A DNA stretch of 64,000 bases from COMBO-56-21 sp038852315 (GTDB taxonomy: Archaea; Thermoplasmatota; Thermoplasmata; UBA10834), in the NCBI GenBank assembly GCA_038852315.1, contig JAWCKF010000002.1, positions 62,001-126,000 of the forward strand, given 5' to 3'. This document shows positions 24,593 through 32,879 of this stretch, one piece after another. The notes beneath the pieces were generated by a model. It had not been told where the DNA came from, did not search any database, and saw nothing but the letters and a program-made list of their open reading frames with translations. Made by a program: the position numbers and the translations under genes. Position 1 is the stretch's first letter. Each line of letters begins with the position of its first letter.

Positions 24593-26365
24593 TCAGTCTT
24601 CCAGCGTCGAAGTGTCTCCCGTGGGCAACCCGAGCTCCCTGGCCCTGAGCAGCCTCCTCATTATCTTGCCGCTCCTGGTCTTGGGAAGGCTCTTGACCAC
24701 CTCTATCTCCCTCGGGTATGCATGTCCAGCCAACTTGCTCTTCACGAACTTCTGGATGTCGGCCTTGAGTTCGTCGGATTCGGTGTAGCCGGGCGTCAGC
24801 ACGATGAACGCCTTGATTATGTTGCCCCTGAGCTCGTCGGGCTTTCCTATGACACCCGCCTCCGCGACCGCCGGATGCTCGATCAGGGCGCTCTCGACCT
24901 CGAACGGGCCCACCCGTTCGCCTGCAGTCTTGATCACATCGTCAGCGCGCCCGACGTACCAGAAATATCCATCCTTGTCTATCTGAGCGGTATCGCCCGT
25001 GTAGTACCACCCGTGCCTGAAGTACTCGTTGTACTTCGCCGGGTTCTTCCATATCTGCCTCATCATGGACGGCCAGCCTGGTCTGATGGCCAGGTTGCCC
25101 TCCTCGCCCTGCGGGAGGACATTTCCGTCGTCATCGACGATGGCAGCCTCGATACCTGGCAGGGGCTTGCCCATCGAGCCAGGCTTGATGGGCAGCTCCG
25201 GGAAGTTCGTTATCAGGATACTCCCCGTCTCGGTCTGCCACCATGTATCGTGGAAGGGCTTGTTGTCGAAAACCTCGAGAGCCCACTTCACCCCCTCGGG
25301 GTTCAGCGGCTCCCCGACCGAGTATAGAGCCCTGAGGCTGGAAAGGTCGTACTTCTTCGGCAGGTCATCACCTTTCGCCATCAGCATCCTGACGGCCGTC
25401 GGGGCGGTGTACCAGATGGTGACCTTGTGATCCTGTATGGTCCTGTACCACCTCTCTGGCTCGAACCTGCCACCGAGACCAACCTGGGTCGTGCCGTTCG
25501 ACCAGGGTCCCAGGACTCCGTACACGACCCCCGTCACCCAGCCGAGGTCCGCCGTGCACCAGTATATGTCCTCCTCGTGGACGTCGAGCACCCAGTACGT
25601 GGACAGGTGGCACTGGACTATGTCCTTGTGTGCATGCACCACGCCCTTCGGCTTGCCGGTCGTGCCCGACGTGTAGAGCATGTACATGAACTCCTCTGGG
25701 TCCATTGGTACGGCTTCGAAATTGTCGGAGGCGGCGGCCATCTCCTTCGCGTAGCTGAGCTCGCCCGCGGGCGGGTTGTCCTCGTTCGTTATGATCATGT
25801 GCTTGAGTGCCGGGAGCTGGTTCTTGACCTCATAGACCCTCTTCTTGAGTTCCTTGTCAGTCACCAGGACCACGGCTTCGCTGTCTGAGAGCCTGTCCCT
25901 GATGGCGTCGGGTCCGAATGCAGGGAACATGGGGCTCGCGATGGCGCCGTACTTTATCGCACCAAGGAAGCTTATGTAGGCCTCAGGACACCTCTGCAGG
26001 AAGACGAACACCCTGTCCTGCCTCTTTACTCCGAGCTTCTTCAGTACGTTCGCGAACCTGTTGGTCTGCTCGTAGAGCTGCTGGAATGTCAGTTTCTGGA
26101 CATGTCCTTCGCCATCGTCGTAAATCAGAGCGACCTTGTTCTTCCTCGGTCCTTTCGCGTGCCTGTCAATGACATTGTAGGCCGCGTTTACCTTTCCCCC
26201 GGGGAACCAGTCGATGTACTTGTCTGCATCGGACCACTTGAATGTCTTCCTAAGCTGCTCGTAGTTCTGAAGATTCGGCTTCAGGCGCAGCTTCGACATG
26301 TCCTTGTACACCAGGTTCTCGCGCAACAGCTCCGTGCCCTTCTCCGCCATGTTTGTCACACTCAT
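24593..26365 (-). CDS. acs: acetyl-CoA synthetase (AMP-forming)
   Basis: Activates acetate (or another short acid) to acyl-CoA through an acyl-adenylate. Seen: YTSGTTGKPKGVVHAH (P-loop), GVVYGVLGPWSNGTTQV, DTWWQTETGSILITN, YYTGDTAQIDKDGYFWYVGR and the acetylatable lysine in KTRSGKIMRRLLR. About 590 residues from the ATG at 26365; a second ATG at 26350 starts MAEKGTELL. Shorter at the N-terminus than the usual 650-residue enzyme. The frame is open further upstream to 26452 but those codons lie in the transcribed leader. Same strand and probably same regulatory unit as the carbonic anhydrase and OFA transporter. Confidence 0.92.
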   Translation of the reverse strand: MSVTNMAEKGTELLRENLVYKDMSKLRLKPNLQNYEQLRKTFKWSDADKYIDWFPGGKVNAAYNVIDRHAKGPRKNKVALIYDDGEGHVQKLTFQQLYEQTNRFANVLKKLGVKRQDRVFVFLQRCPEAYISFLGAIKYGAIASPMFPAFGPDAIRDRLSDSEAVVLVTDKELKKRVYEVKNQLPALKHMIITNEDNPPAGELSYAKEMAAASDNFEAVPMDPEEFMYMLYTSGTTGKPKGVVHAHKDIVQCHLSTYWVLDVHEEDIYWCTADLGWVTGVVYGVLGPWSNGTTQVGLGGRFEPERWYRTIQDHKVTIWYTAPTAVRMLMAKGDDLPKKYDLSSLRALYSVGEPLNPEGVKWALEVFDNKPFHDTWWQTETGSILITNFPELPIKPGSMGKPLPGIEAAIVDDDGNVLPQGEEGNLAIRPGWPSMMRQIWKNPAKYNEYFRHGWYYTGDTAQIDKDGYFWYVGRADDVIKTAGERVGPFEVESALIEHPAVAEAGVIGKPDELRGNIIKAFIVLTPGYTESDELKADIQKFVKSKLAGHAYPREIEVVKSLPKTRSGKIMRRLLRARELGLPTGDTSTLED

Positions 26366-26640
26366 GTACGTTTGAGACGATTGCTCAGATTCAACCCGAG
26401 GCGTTCCGCGCCCCAACTTTGCCCACGCGCAGAGCCCCTCGTAACATCCCACCGACCGGATTTAGAATATCGTTATAATGCTTTTCGATGCGACAATAGC
26501 GATTTCTGGAAAGCAGCCCGATGTACAGAAAGCGCCACAGGCCCGCTCGGCGACGATTGTCGACAGAGTACGGCGAATAACGAACTAGGCGGGATGGCTC
26601 GGCGTAGATCAATAACGGATGTCGCCTTCGATCGCCCCGT
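26366..26640 (-). promoter_or_regulatory. acs promoter and long 5' leader
   Basis: 275 nt without a gene. A good TATA box CATTATAACG lies at 26471-26480, predicting transcription start near 26450 and a leader of about 85-100 nt, long for this genome. The sequence TTGTCGCATCG sits just before the TATA box; a similar TCGTCGCAA is found before fhs. I see no known riboswitch. Confidence 0.45.
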
Positions 26641-27531
26641 TCACCCTTTCCAACCGTGATGAATCTTCGCGGCCTTCACCGTGTTCTGCATCAGCATCGT
26701 GATTGTCATCGGGCCCACTCCTCCCGGCACCGGCGTGATTGCCTTCGCCTTCTTGGAGACCTCTTCGAAATCCACATCTCCGACGAGCTTCGTGCCACCT
26801 TTGGCCGTCGGGTCGCTTATCCTGTTCACCCCGACATCAATCACCACGACGCCCTCCTTCACCATGTCCGCTTTTATGAACTTGGGTGAACCCATGGCAG
26901 CTATGAGTATGTCCGCCTGCCTCGTTATCTCCGCCAGGTTCTTCGTGCCTGAGTGGCAGATGGTGACCGTCGCGTTGGCCCCCTTCTGCTTCTGGACAAG
27001 GATGTTCGCAACCGGCTTTCCGACTATGTTGCTCCTGCCGACCACGACGACGTGCTTTCCCTCGGGGCTGTTCCCGCTCCTTATCAGCAGCTCCTGGCAA
27101 CCGTGAGGGGTGCACGGGAGGAAAGTCTCGGCACCGACAACCATCCTTCCGACGTTGACAGGGTGAAAGCCGTCGACGTCCTTGCCCGGATCTATCCTGA
27201 GCAGGACCTTCTCCTCGCTTATGTGCTTCGGCAGCGGCAGCTGGACGAGTATGCCGTCGAATTTGGGGTCATTGTTGTACTTGTCTATCAGCGCAAGGAG
27301 TTCCTCCTCTGTAGTGCTCGCAGGTAGACGCACGGTCTCGGAGTATATCCCGAGCTCGTTGCATGCCTCACCCTTCTTCCGAACATATACCTGGGATGCG
27401 GGATCCTCACCGACGATTATCACGACCAGACCTGGCTGGATCCCCGCCTTCTTGAGGGCTGCGACCTCTTGCCTGATCTCCTCCCGTATGCTCTTCGCTA
27501 TCTCGTTGCCGTTGATGATGGCGGCTGCCAT
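26641..27531 (-). CDS. folD: methylene-THF dehydrogenase / methenyl-THF cyclohydrolase
   Basis: Bifunctional FolD, 296 residues: oxidises 5,10-methylene-THF to methenyl-THF and hydrolyses it to 10-formyl-THF, or the reverse. Seen: QVYVRKKGEACNELGI with catalytic Tyr49 and Lys53, ILVQLPLPKHI, PCTPHGCQELL, VVVGRSNIVGKPVA (nucleotide site) and VPGGVGPMTITML. The ATG at 27531 is preceded by GGAGGGAGCGAG; longer readings to 27618 are less likely. It provides the folate step between Fhs and MetF, both encoded 2-9 kb to the right on the opposite strand. Confidence 0.96.
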   Translation of the reverse strand: MAAAIINGNEIAKSIREEIRQEVAALKKAGIQPGLVVIIVGEDPASQVYVRKKGEACNELGIYSETVRLPASTTEEELLALIDKYNNDPKFDGILVQLPLPKHISEEKVLLRIDPGKDVDGFHPVNVGRMVVGAETFLPCTPHGCQELLIRSGNSPEGKHVVVVGRSNIVGKPVANILVQKQKGANATVTICHSGTKNLAEITRQADILIAAMGSPKFIKADMVKEGVVVIDVGVNRISDPTAKGGTKLVGDVDFEEVSKKAKAITPVPGGVGPMTITMLMQNTVKAAKIHHGWKG

Positions 27532-27623
27532 TCTCGCTCCCTCCGCAACGGGCATGCCGCTGGCGTACTTAACACTTCTCCGCTTTCGAACAACTAGGGA
27601 GCAAAAAAAGATGAACACTGAGC

Positions 27624-29618
27624 GTGATTACCGATTCGTTTCCGGCCATGAACAGGCCGGATATGGGGGAAAGGATTGTGTCTCAGGATGCTTCTCAGCC
27701 CATGTTGGGTTCCTCTGCGATCTCTGCCCCGCCAACTAGGTCAAGGAGGAACATCCTGGTCATCGCGTCTGTCCTAGTGGTCTCTGTCATCCTAGTCCTG
27801 TGGCTTGTTTTCGTCTGGCCTCCTTTTCCCAAGCATGAGCCTGTGCTCAATCTGTCAATCGACCCGGCCTCGGTCAGTCTCCCTGCCGGCTTGCGCATCA
27901 AGCTGACTGCGAACGCCCGATTTGGCGAGGAGAACCTCAGCGATACGGCGTTCGTGAGGTACGACTGGGTGGTTTCACCGTCCTGGCTGGGAGATTTCGA
28001 GGATAGATGGCGCAACACCATCTGGTTCCGCGCTAGCGATAAGGCCGGAGAGGGGAACCTCACGTGCACTGTGACGCTCAGTGACTACCCTGAAGTCCGG
28101 ACCGCGAACGCGACGATCCCGATTCGCGTAGACGCGCCCTTCCTCGCTGAGGCGCACGTGACTCCAGACAGCCCTCAGATTCTGAACAATCAGAGCCTGG
28201 AACTCAGAGTGATAGCCCATGATTCGCTGGGCAGGTTGGTTTCAGGTTTCACTGCGCAATGGTCCATCGGAGGCGCAATCTCCGCTCATTGTGAGCTGAA
28301 CAGGACCACAGGGATTTCGGTCATGCTGACCGCAGCGGTACCCGGATCCGTAGTAGTGGACGTGGCAGTATACCATGAGATTCTGGGGTCGATATCTTGC
28401 AACACCACTGTTGAAGTGTTGCCGACGCCTCCGAGGGCCGTCTCATACCGATGGTATGACATGTTCGATGTACCGTTCGGCGAGTGGTGGAGAGGGCGGA
28501 TGCTCAGACCATGGATAGAGGACTGCTGCACCGACAGCTATCCCTACATCGTGCGTTGGCCTGGATACGGGCCCGTTGAGCCCACTTTCTACGGCCCGGT
28601 CAGGCTGAGCATAACGGGCCGGAACATGACGGAGATGAACATGAACGGGCACCCTGTGTTCCTCCCCTACCTCGGTCTGGAGAGAGGGGGACATGCGCAC
28701 ATCCGATGGTACATGCAGTACCTTACAGACGCTGAGATGGTTACGAGGGGTCTATCGCCCGCAATGAACGATGGCTGGATCATCTCGCTCAATGGGACGG
28801 TGACCCTTGACGAACAGGCGGCGAAGGCTGTGCTCAATCTGACCGATGATGGCTATGAAAGGTTCGATGATTGGTGGTCAAACAACTCGGTCGAGGTTCA
28901 GGAGCGATACTCCAACTGGCTGGTGGAAGAGGCAGGACCAGGGAGGTTGGATGTGGCCCAGATGTGTGAGTGGCCGCTCGAGATATTCCGGTTCTCGATC
29001 ACGGCAAGCAAGGTTGCGTCCGACATCGTGCTCTCGTACGATGTGGTCACGTGGGGGATGGAGGCCCTCATGGCGTTGTGGATGCACGAGGCGTTCATGC
29101 CCACCGATTGGTGGTTCGAGGACTTTACTCTCGATGCGCGGATCGGTCCTGCGTTCTCAGACATCGATGTCGACACCGCCGTGCAGTTCGCCCTCACCGC
29201 CACGGACTCCTCGGAGACCGGAGAGCCTTGCTGGAAATGGGAAGGGATGTCTCAGAGGATGCCTGAAGATTCGTCCCAAGAGTACACACCCGCCTGCTTC
29301 AACCTGACGGCAGGGGAAGTGCTGATATTCGAATGGCCTGACGACGAAGTCATGTTCATGACGCATTATTCAGAGCTACTGTGGTCAAACTTCACCAGCC
29401 TGATCACCCTCGGCTACTCTGAGCCGAACCAGACTGACATGCCGGACGGGCAATGCCTGGTCGACCTCGCGTCTCATCGGATTGCGTTCCTGGGCCCGTT
29501 CGACTTCTGGACCTGGTCCAGAGACCAGACTTCCCACGAGCGCCTGGCAGAGCAGTGGGAGCTCCTCGGGCGCCTCCCTTACGGCATGCCGTATCTGGAG
29601 TTCTGGCCGGTTGCGTAG
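27624..29618 (+). CDS. large membrane-anchored extracytoplasmic protein of unknown function
   Basis: 664 residues, no family recognised. A short cytoplasmic tail of about 40 residues, one transmembrane anchor (ILVIASVLVVSVILVLWLVFV, residues 44-64, abbreviated by position), then some 600 residues outside the cell. Residues 70-270 look like two Ig-like beta domains (LSIDPASVSLPAG, VTPDSPQILNNQSLELRV). The rest is Trp- and Asp-rich with Cys pairs (DCCTDSY) and many N-x-S/T sequons. The GTG at 27624 gives the longest frame; ATGs at 27648 and 27663 are equally plausible starts. It lies between the divergent folD and fhs, so a surface role tied to C1 metabolism is possible but not shown. Confidence 0.7.
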   Translation: MITDSFPAMNRPDMGERIVSQDASQPMLGSSAISAPPTRSRRNILVIASVLVVSVILVLWLVFVWPPFPKHEPVLNLSIDPASVSLPAGLRIKLTANARFGEENLSDTAFVRYDWVVSPSWLGDFEDRWRNTIWFRASDKAGEGNLTCTVTLSDYPEVRTANATIPIRVDAPFLAEAHVTPDSPQILNNQSLELRVIAHDSLGRLVSGFTAQWSIGGAISAHCELNRTTGISVMLTAAVPGSVVVDVAVYHEILGSISCNTTVEVLPTPPRAVSYRWYDMFDVPFGEWWRGRMLRPWIEDCCTDSYPYIVRWPGYGPVEPTFYGPVRLSITGRNMTEMNMNGHPVFLPYLGLERGGHAHIRWYMQYLTDAEMVTRGLSPAMNDGWIISLNGTVTLDEQAAKAVLNLTDDGYERFDDWWSNNSVEVQERYSNWLVEEAGPGRLDVAQMCEWPLEIFRFSITASKVASDIVLSYDVVTWGMEALMALWMHEAFMPTDWWFEDFTLDARIGPAFSDIDVDTAVQFALTATDSSETGEPCWKWEGMSQRMPEDSSQEYTPACFNLTAGEVLIFEWPDDEVMFMTHYSELLWSNFTSLITLGYSEPNQTDMPDGQCLVDLASHRIAFLGPFDFWTWSRDQTSHERLAEQWELLGRLPYGMPYLEFWPVA

Positions 29619-29681
29619 ACCGTGTGCCGCGACGAAAAGTGACCACGTCCCGTCCGATTGTTGGTCATAATGTCTCCGATT

Positions 29682-29699
29682 TTGCGATATTCGTCGCAA
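29682..29699. repeat. inverted repeat upstream of fhs
   Basis: TTGCGA-6 nt-TCGCAA, a perfect 6+6 inverted repeat, about 65 nt before the fhs start and just upstream of a weak TATA-like GCTTTTCTA near 29712. Possible operator; a related TTGTCGCA lies before the acs TATA box. Confidence 0.35.
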
Positions 29700-29755
29700 T
29701 TCTCGGAAAGCTTTTCTAGGAGAGCACATTACCCCCAGCCAAAGGAGGCCCTGAG

Positions 29756-31474
29756 ATGGCGATGAAGTCAGACGTCGAGATAGCACAAGAAGCCAAGGTC
29801 CAGCATATCGAGAAGATTGCGGAGAAGATCGGTCTCTCGCGGGACGACCTGGAGTTCTACGGTAAATACAAGGCCAAGGTTCCCCTCAGCGTGCTGAAGC
29901 GTTTCGAGAAGAACAAGGATGGGAAACTGATTCTTGTCACAGCCATAACGGCCACCAAGGCTGGAGAGGGCAAGACGGTCACCTCCATAGGCCTATGCCA
30001 GGGCATGGGCAGGCTCGGCAAGAAGGTGATGCTGTCTCTCAGGGAGCCGTCCTTGGGCCCGACCTTCGGCATAAAGGGAGGAGCCACAGGGGGTGGCTAT
30101 TCGCAGGTCTACCCGATGTGGGACATAGACCTCCACTTCACGGGTGACATACACGCGGTCGGGGCCGCGCACAACCTCCTGAGCGCATTGGTCGAGAACC
30201 ACATCGCCAAGAAGAACCAGCTCAACATCGACCCGACAAGGATCGTCCTCAGGAAGGTCATCGACATGAACTGCCGCGAGCTGAGGAACATCATCGTCGG
30301 CCTCGGCGGAAGGTCAGAGGGAGGTGTGCCGCACGAGAGCGGGTTCGACATCACCGTCGCTTCGGAGATCATGGCGATACTGGCGCTCTCAAAGGACATG
30401 AAGGACCTGAGAGAGAGGATGTCGAGGATCGTCGTGGCTTACACCTATGACAACAAGCCCGTGACGGCTGACAAGCTCAAGGGCATAGGGGCGATGTGCC
30501 TTCTTCTCAAGGACGCGCTCATGCCTAACCTCGTTCAGACTCTGGAGGGGCAGCCAGCTTTCATCCATGGCGCCCCCTTCGCGAACATCGCCCACGGGAA
30601 CAGCTCGATCATAGCAACCAAGTACGCTCTCAAGCTGGCAGACTATGTGATAACCGAGGCTGGGTTCGCTGCAGACCTGGGCGCGGAGAAGTTCTTCGAC
30701 ATCGTTTGCAGAACGGCCGGCTTCAAGCCTGATTGCGCCGTTCTGGTTGCATCCATACGCGCTCTCAAGATGCACGGCGGCATGAGCGACGACGAACTCG
30801 AGGAACTGCTTGCTAAGAAAATGCCGGAAGGCAAGGACGAAAAGAAGCACCTCGAGTATCTCGAGAAGGGGTTCGCGAACCTGGACAAGCACATCGAGAA
30901 CATGAAGAAGTTCGGAGTGCCGACGGTGGTGGCCATCAACAGGTTCCCGACGGACACCGACGCTGAGATAGAGGCGTGCAAGAAGCACTGCCAGAAGGTC
31001 GGTGTGAGGTACGCCCTGTCCGAGGTCTTTACCAAGGGAGGCGAGGGCGGCATAGAGCTGGCAAAGGCCGTGCTCGATTGCCTCGAGAAGGAGAAGTCGC
31101 ACTTCAAGGTGCTCTACGACGAGAAGCTGCCGATCAAGAAGAAAATCGAGATACTGGCTAAGGAGATATACGGCGCGGACGGGGTTGTCTACACGGGAAC
31201 TGCGCCTTCCGATATCGCGGCGATAGAGAAGGCGGGCAACGACAAGCTGCCCATCTGCATGGCGAAGACCCAGCACTCGCTCACCGACGACCCCTCGAAA
31301 AAGGGCGCTCCGAAGGGCTGGGTGCTTACCGTCAGAGAGGTCAGACTCAGTGCTGGCGCAGGGTTCATAGTCCCGCTGACGGGCAAGCTCATGACAATCC
31401 CTGGCCTGCCGACAACGCCCGCAGCCGAGAGGATAGACATAGACGAGAACGGGTACATCACTGGCCTGAGCTGA
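29756..31474 (+). CDS. fhs: formate-tetrahydrofolate ligase
   Basis: ATP-dependent formation of 10-formyl-THF from formate and THF, 572 residues. Seen: TATKAGEGKTVTSIGLCQG (P-loop), REPSLGPTFGIKGGATGGGY, QVYPMWDIDLHFTGDIHA, RTAGFKPDCAVLVAS and FVPLTG-type end (GAGFIVPLTGKLMTIPGLP). Start supported by an SD AAAGGAGG nine nt before the ATG. First gene of an array with hdrA-like genes, mvhD, metV and metF on the same strand. The enzyme is typical of acetogenic bacteria; rare in archaea, so transfer is likely. Confidence 0.97.
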   Translation: MAMKSDVEIAQEAKVQHIEKIAEKIGLSRDDLEFYGKYKAKVPLSVLKRFEKNKDGKLILVTAITATKAGEGKTVTSIGLCQGMGRLGKKVMLSLREPSLGPTFGIKGGATGGGYSQVYPMWDIDLHFTGDIHAVGAAHNLLSALVENHIAKKNQLNIDPTRIVLRKVIDMNCRELRNIIVGLGGRSEGGVPHESGFDITVASEIMAILALSKDMKDLRERMSRIVVAYTYDNKPVTADKLKGIGAMCLLLKDALMPNLVQTLEGQPAFIHGAPFANIAHGNSSIIATKYALKLADYVITEAGFAADLGAEKFFDIVCRTAGFKPDCAVLVASIRALKMHGGMSDDELEELLAKKMPEGKDEKKHLEYLEKGFANLDKHIENMKKFGVPTVVAINRFPTDTDAEIEACKKHCQKVGVRYALSEVFTKGGEGGIELAKAVLDCLEKEKSHFKVLYDEKLPIKKKIEILAKEIYGADGVVYTGTAPSDIAAIEKAGNDKLPICMAKTQHSLTDDPSKKGAPKGWVLTVREVRLSAGAGFIVPLTGKLMTIPGLPTTPAAERIDIDENGYITGLS

Positions 31475-31486
31475 GCCGGCTTCTCG

Positions 31487-31520
31487 TCCTCCCGAGGCTC
31501 CCGAGGAGTGCCCGGGAGGA
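31487..31520 (+). repeat. hairpin 1 in the fhs-hdrA intergenic leader
   Basis: TCCTCCCG at 31487-31494 pairs with CGGGAGGA at 31513-31520 (8 bp, 18-nt loop). It starts 13 nt after the fhs stop. No U tract follows, so simple intrinsic termination is unlikely. Confidence 0.45.
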
Positions 31521-31546
31521 AAAACCTCTCTGCGATGTCCACCTTC

Positions 31547-31566
31547 GGGAGGGTATTTGTCCTCCC
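31547..31566 (+). promoter_or_regulatory. hairpin 2 with possible anti-Shine-Dalgarno strand
   Basis: GGGAGG at 31547-31552 pairs with CCTCCC at 31561-31566 (6 bp, 8-nt loop). The same CCTCCC can pair with GGGAGG at 31632-31637, which is the SD of the hdrA-like gene starting at 31644. The two pairings exclude each other, giving a possible on/off switch for translation. Pattern seen directly; function inferred. Confidence 0.35.
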
Positions 31567-31643
31567 TTCGCGGTTCGAGATTGCCTCCGCAGGAGCATCC
31601 GAACAAGCCCTGCGGTTGACCAACGGATGATGGGAGGCCTGAC

Positions 31644-32879
31644 ATGAAAGATGTCCTCGTCATAGGAGGGGGCCCGGCGGGCCTGACGGTCGCGAGAACG
31701 CTTGCAAACAGAGGGGCCGCCGTGGTGCTTGTCGAGAGGAGCGAATCGCTCGGCGGCAGGGCACGGGAGTGGACCTGCAAGGGTCTTGTCGAGTGCAGGA
31801 ACTGCGGTGTGTGCTTCGCAATCGACAGGGCGAGCGAGGTTGCTGCGTGCGACGACATCGAGGTGATGCTCCTGTCCGAGGTGTCTGCAGCGCAGAGGAC
31901 CGAACAAGGATACTCCGTAAGGATCAAGACGATGCCGCGGTACGTGACCGACGACTGCATCGGCTGCGGGAAGTGCGCTGATGTGTGCCCCGTCGAGGGC
32001 AAGGCCATCTTCCCTCCCACGGGAAGTGGGAGGCCGAGGACCTACTGGATAGACCGCGGCCGGTGCCTCCACTTCAGGAAGGCCAAATGCGACAAGTGTG
32101 CGGCCGTGTGCCCGACCAAGGCGGTCGACTACGAGGAACGCGCGAGGAACGTCCGGAGAGAGGTAGCCGCCATCGTAATCGCGACAGGGATCGAACCCGT
32201 GGAGGCCGCTGACGTGACGAGGCTGGGCTGCGGGACGCTCAAGGACGTGATGTCCAGCGTCGAGGTCGAGAAGATGTTGAACGCGGATGGGAGGCTCAGG
32301 AGGCCCTCTGATGGGAGGCAGCCGAAGAAGATAGCGGTCATCCAGTGTGTGGGGTCGCGGTCCGTCAAGCAGGGTGTCGAGTACTGTTCGAAGTTCTGTT
32401 GCAAATACGCCACAAAGATCTGCCAACTCTTGCTGGACATAGACCCCGGGTTGAACATCGACTTCTACTTCATGGATCTGAGGACGCTGTACGAGCCCCA
32501 TGACGAGTTCAAGCAGTGGGCGAAGGGGAAGAAGACTGTGAGGTTGATCAGAAGCATGCCGGCCGCGGTCTTCGAGGGCAAAGAGGGCAGGGTGGCGGTC
32601 AGGGCGGCATCCGAGGCTGACATGGAGATCATGGAGACCGAGTACGACCTGGTGATCCTGTCCGTTGGCATGCGCCCCCAGGGTGCGACGGCCGAACTGG
32701 CCAAGGGGCTGGGCGTCCTCACAGACCCCATGGGCTTTGCCGTCCACCAGGAAACGCTCGAAAAGAACGGGGTGTTCGTGTGCGGTGCCGTGACCGCACC
32801 CATGGACATTGAGGAGGTTGCCGTGAGGGCGACTGCGCTTGCGGCCAGAATGGCGATCTCAGCGGAGGCGAGACGATGA
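31644..32879 (+). CDS. HdrA-like flavin/iron-sulfur protein 1
   Basis: 411 residues with the HdrA core: FAD-binding VIGGGPAGLTVA (GGGPAG at 8-13), Cys45/51/54/57 in the inserted region (ECRNCGVC), a 4Fe-4S motif CIGCGKCADVCP (105-116), a second cluster-like set C141/C149/C152/C156 (CDKCAAVCP), then the second half of the thioredoxin-reductase-like fold (IVIATGIEP, VIQCVGSR, YCSKFCCKYA, VILSVGMRPQ). HdrA carries the FAD that can bifurcate electrons. It lacks the N-terminal domain and C-terminal ferredoxins of full HdrA, which are found in the next protein. Strong SD GGGAGG. Overlaps the next gene by 4 nt (ATGA). Confidence 0.9.
   Translation: MKDVLVIGGGPAGLTVARTLANRGAAVVLVERSESLGGRAREWTCKGLVECRNCGVCFAIDRASEVAACDDIEVMLLSEVSAAQRTEQGYSVRIKTMPRYVTDDCIGCGKCADVCPVEGKAIFPPTGSGRPRTYWIDRGRCLHFRKAKCDKCAAVCPTKAVDYEERARNVRREVAAIVIATGIEPVEAADVTRLGCGTLKDVMSSVEVEKMLNADGRLRRPSDGRQPKKIAVIQCVGSRSVKQGVEYCSKFCCKYATKICQLLLDIDPGLNIDFYFMDLRTLYEPHDEFKQWAKGKKTVRLIRSMPAAVFEGKEGRVAVRAASEADMEIMETEYDLVILSVGMRPQGATAELAKGLGVLTDPMGFAVHQETLEKNGVFVCGAVTAPMDIEEVAVRATALAARMAISAEARR

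Noticed and set aside
30389..32020. 543-codon minus frame opposite fhs and hdrA
   Set aside because: Spans the intergenic leader and two conserved genes; composition is that of an antisense frame.
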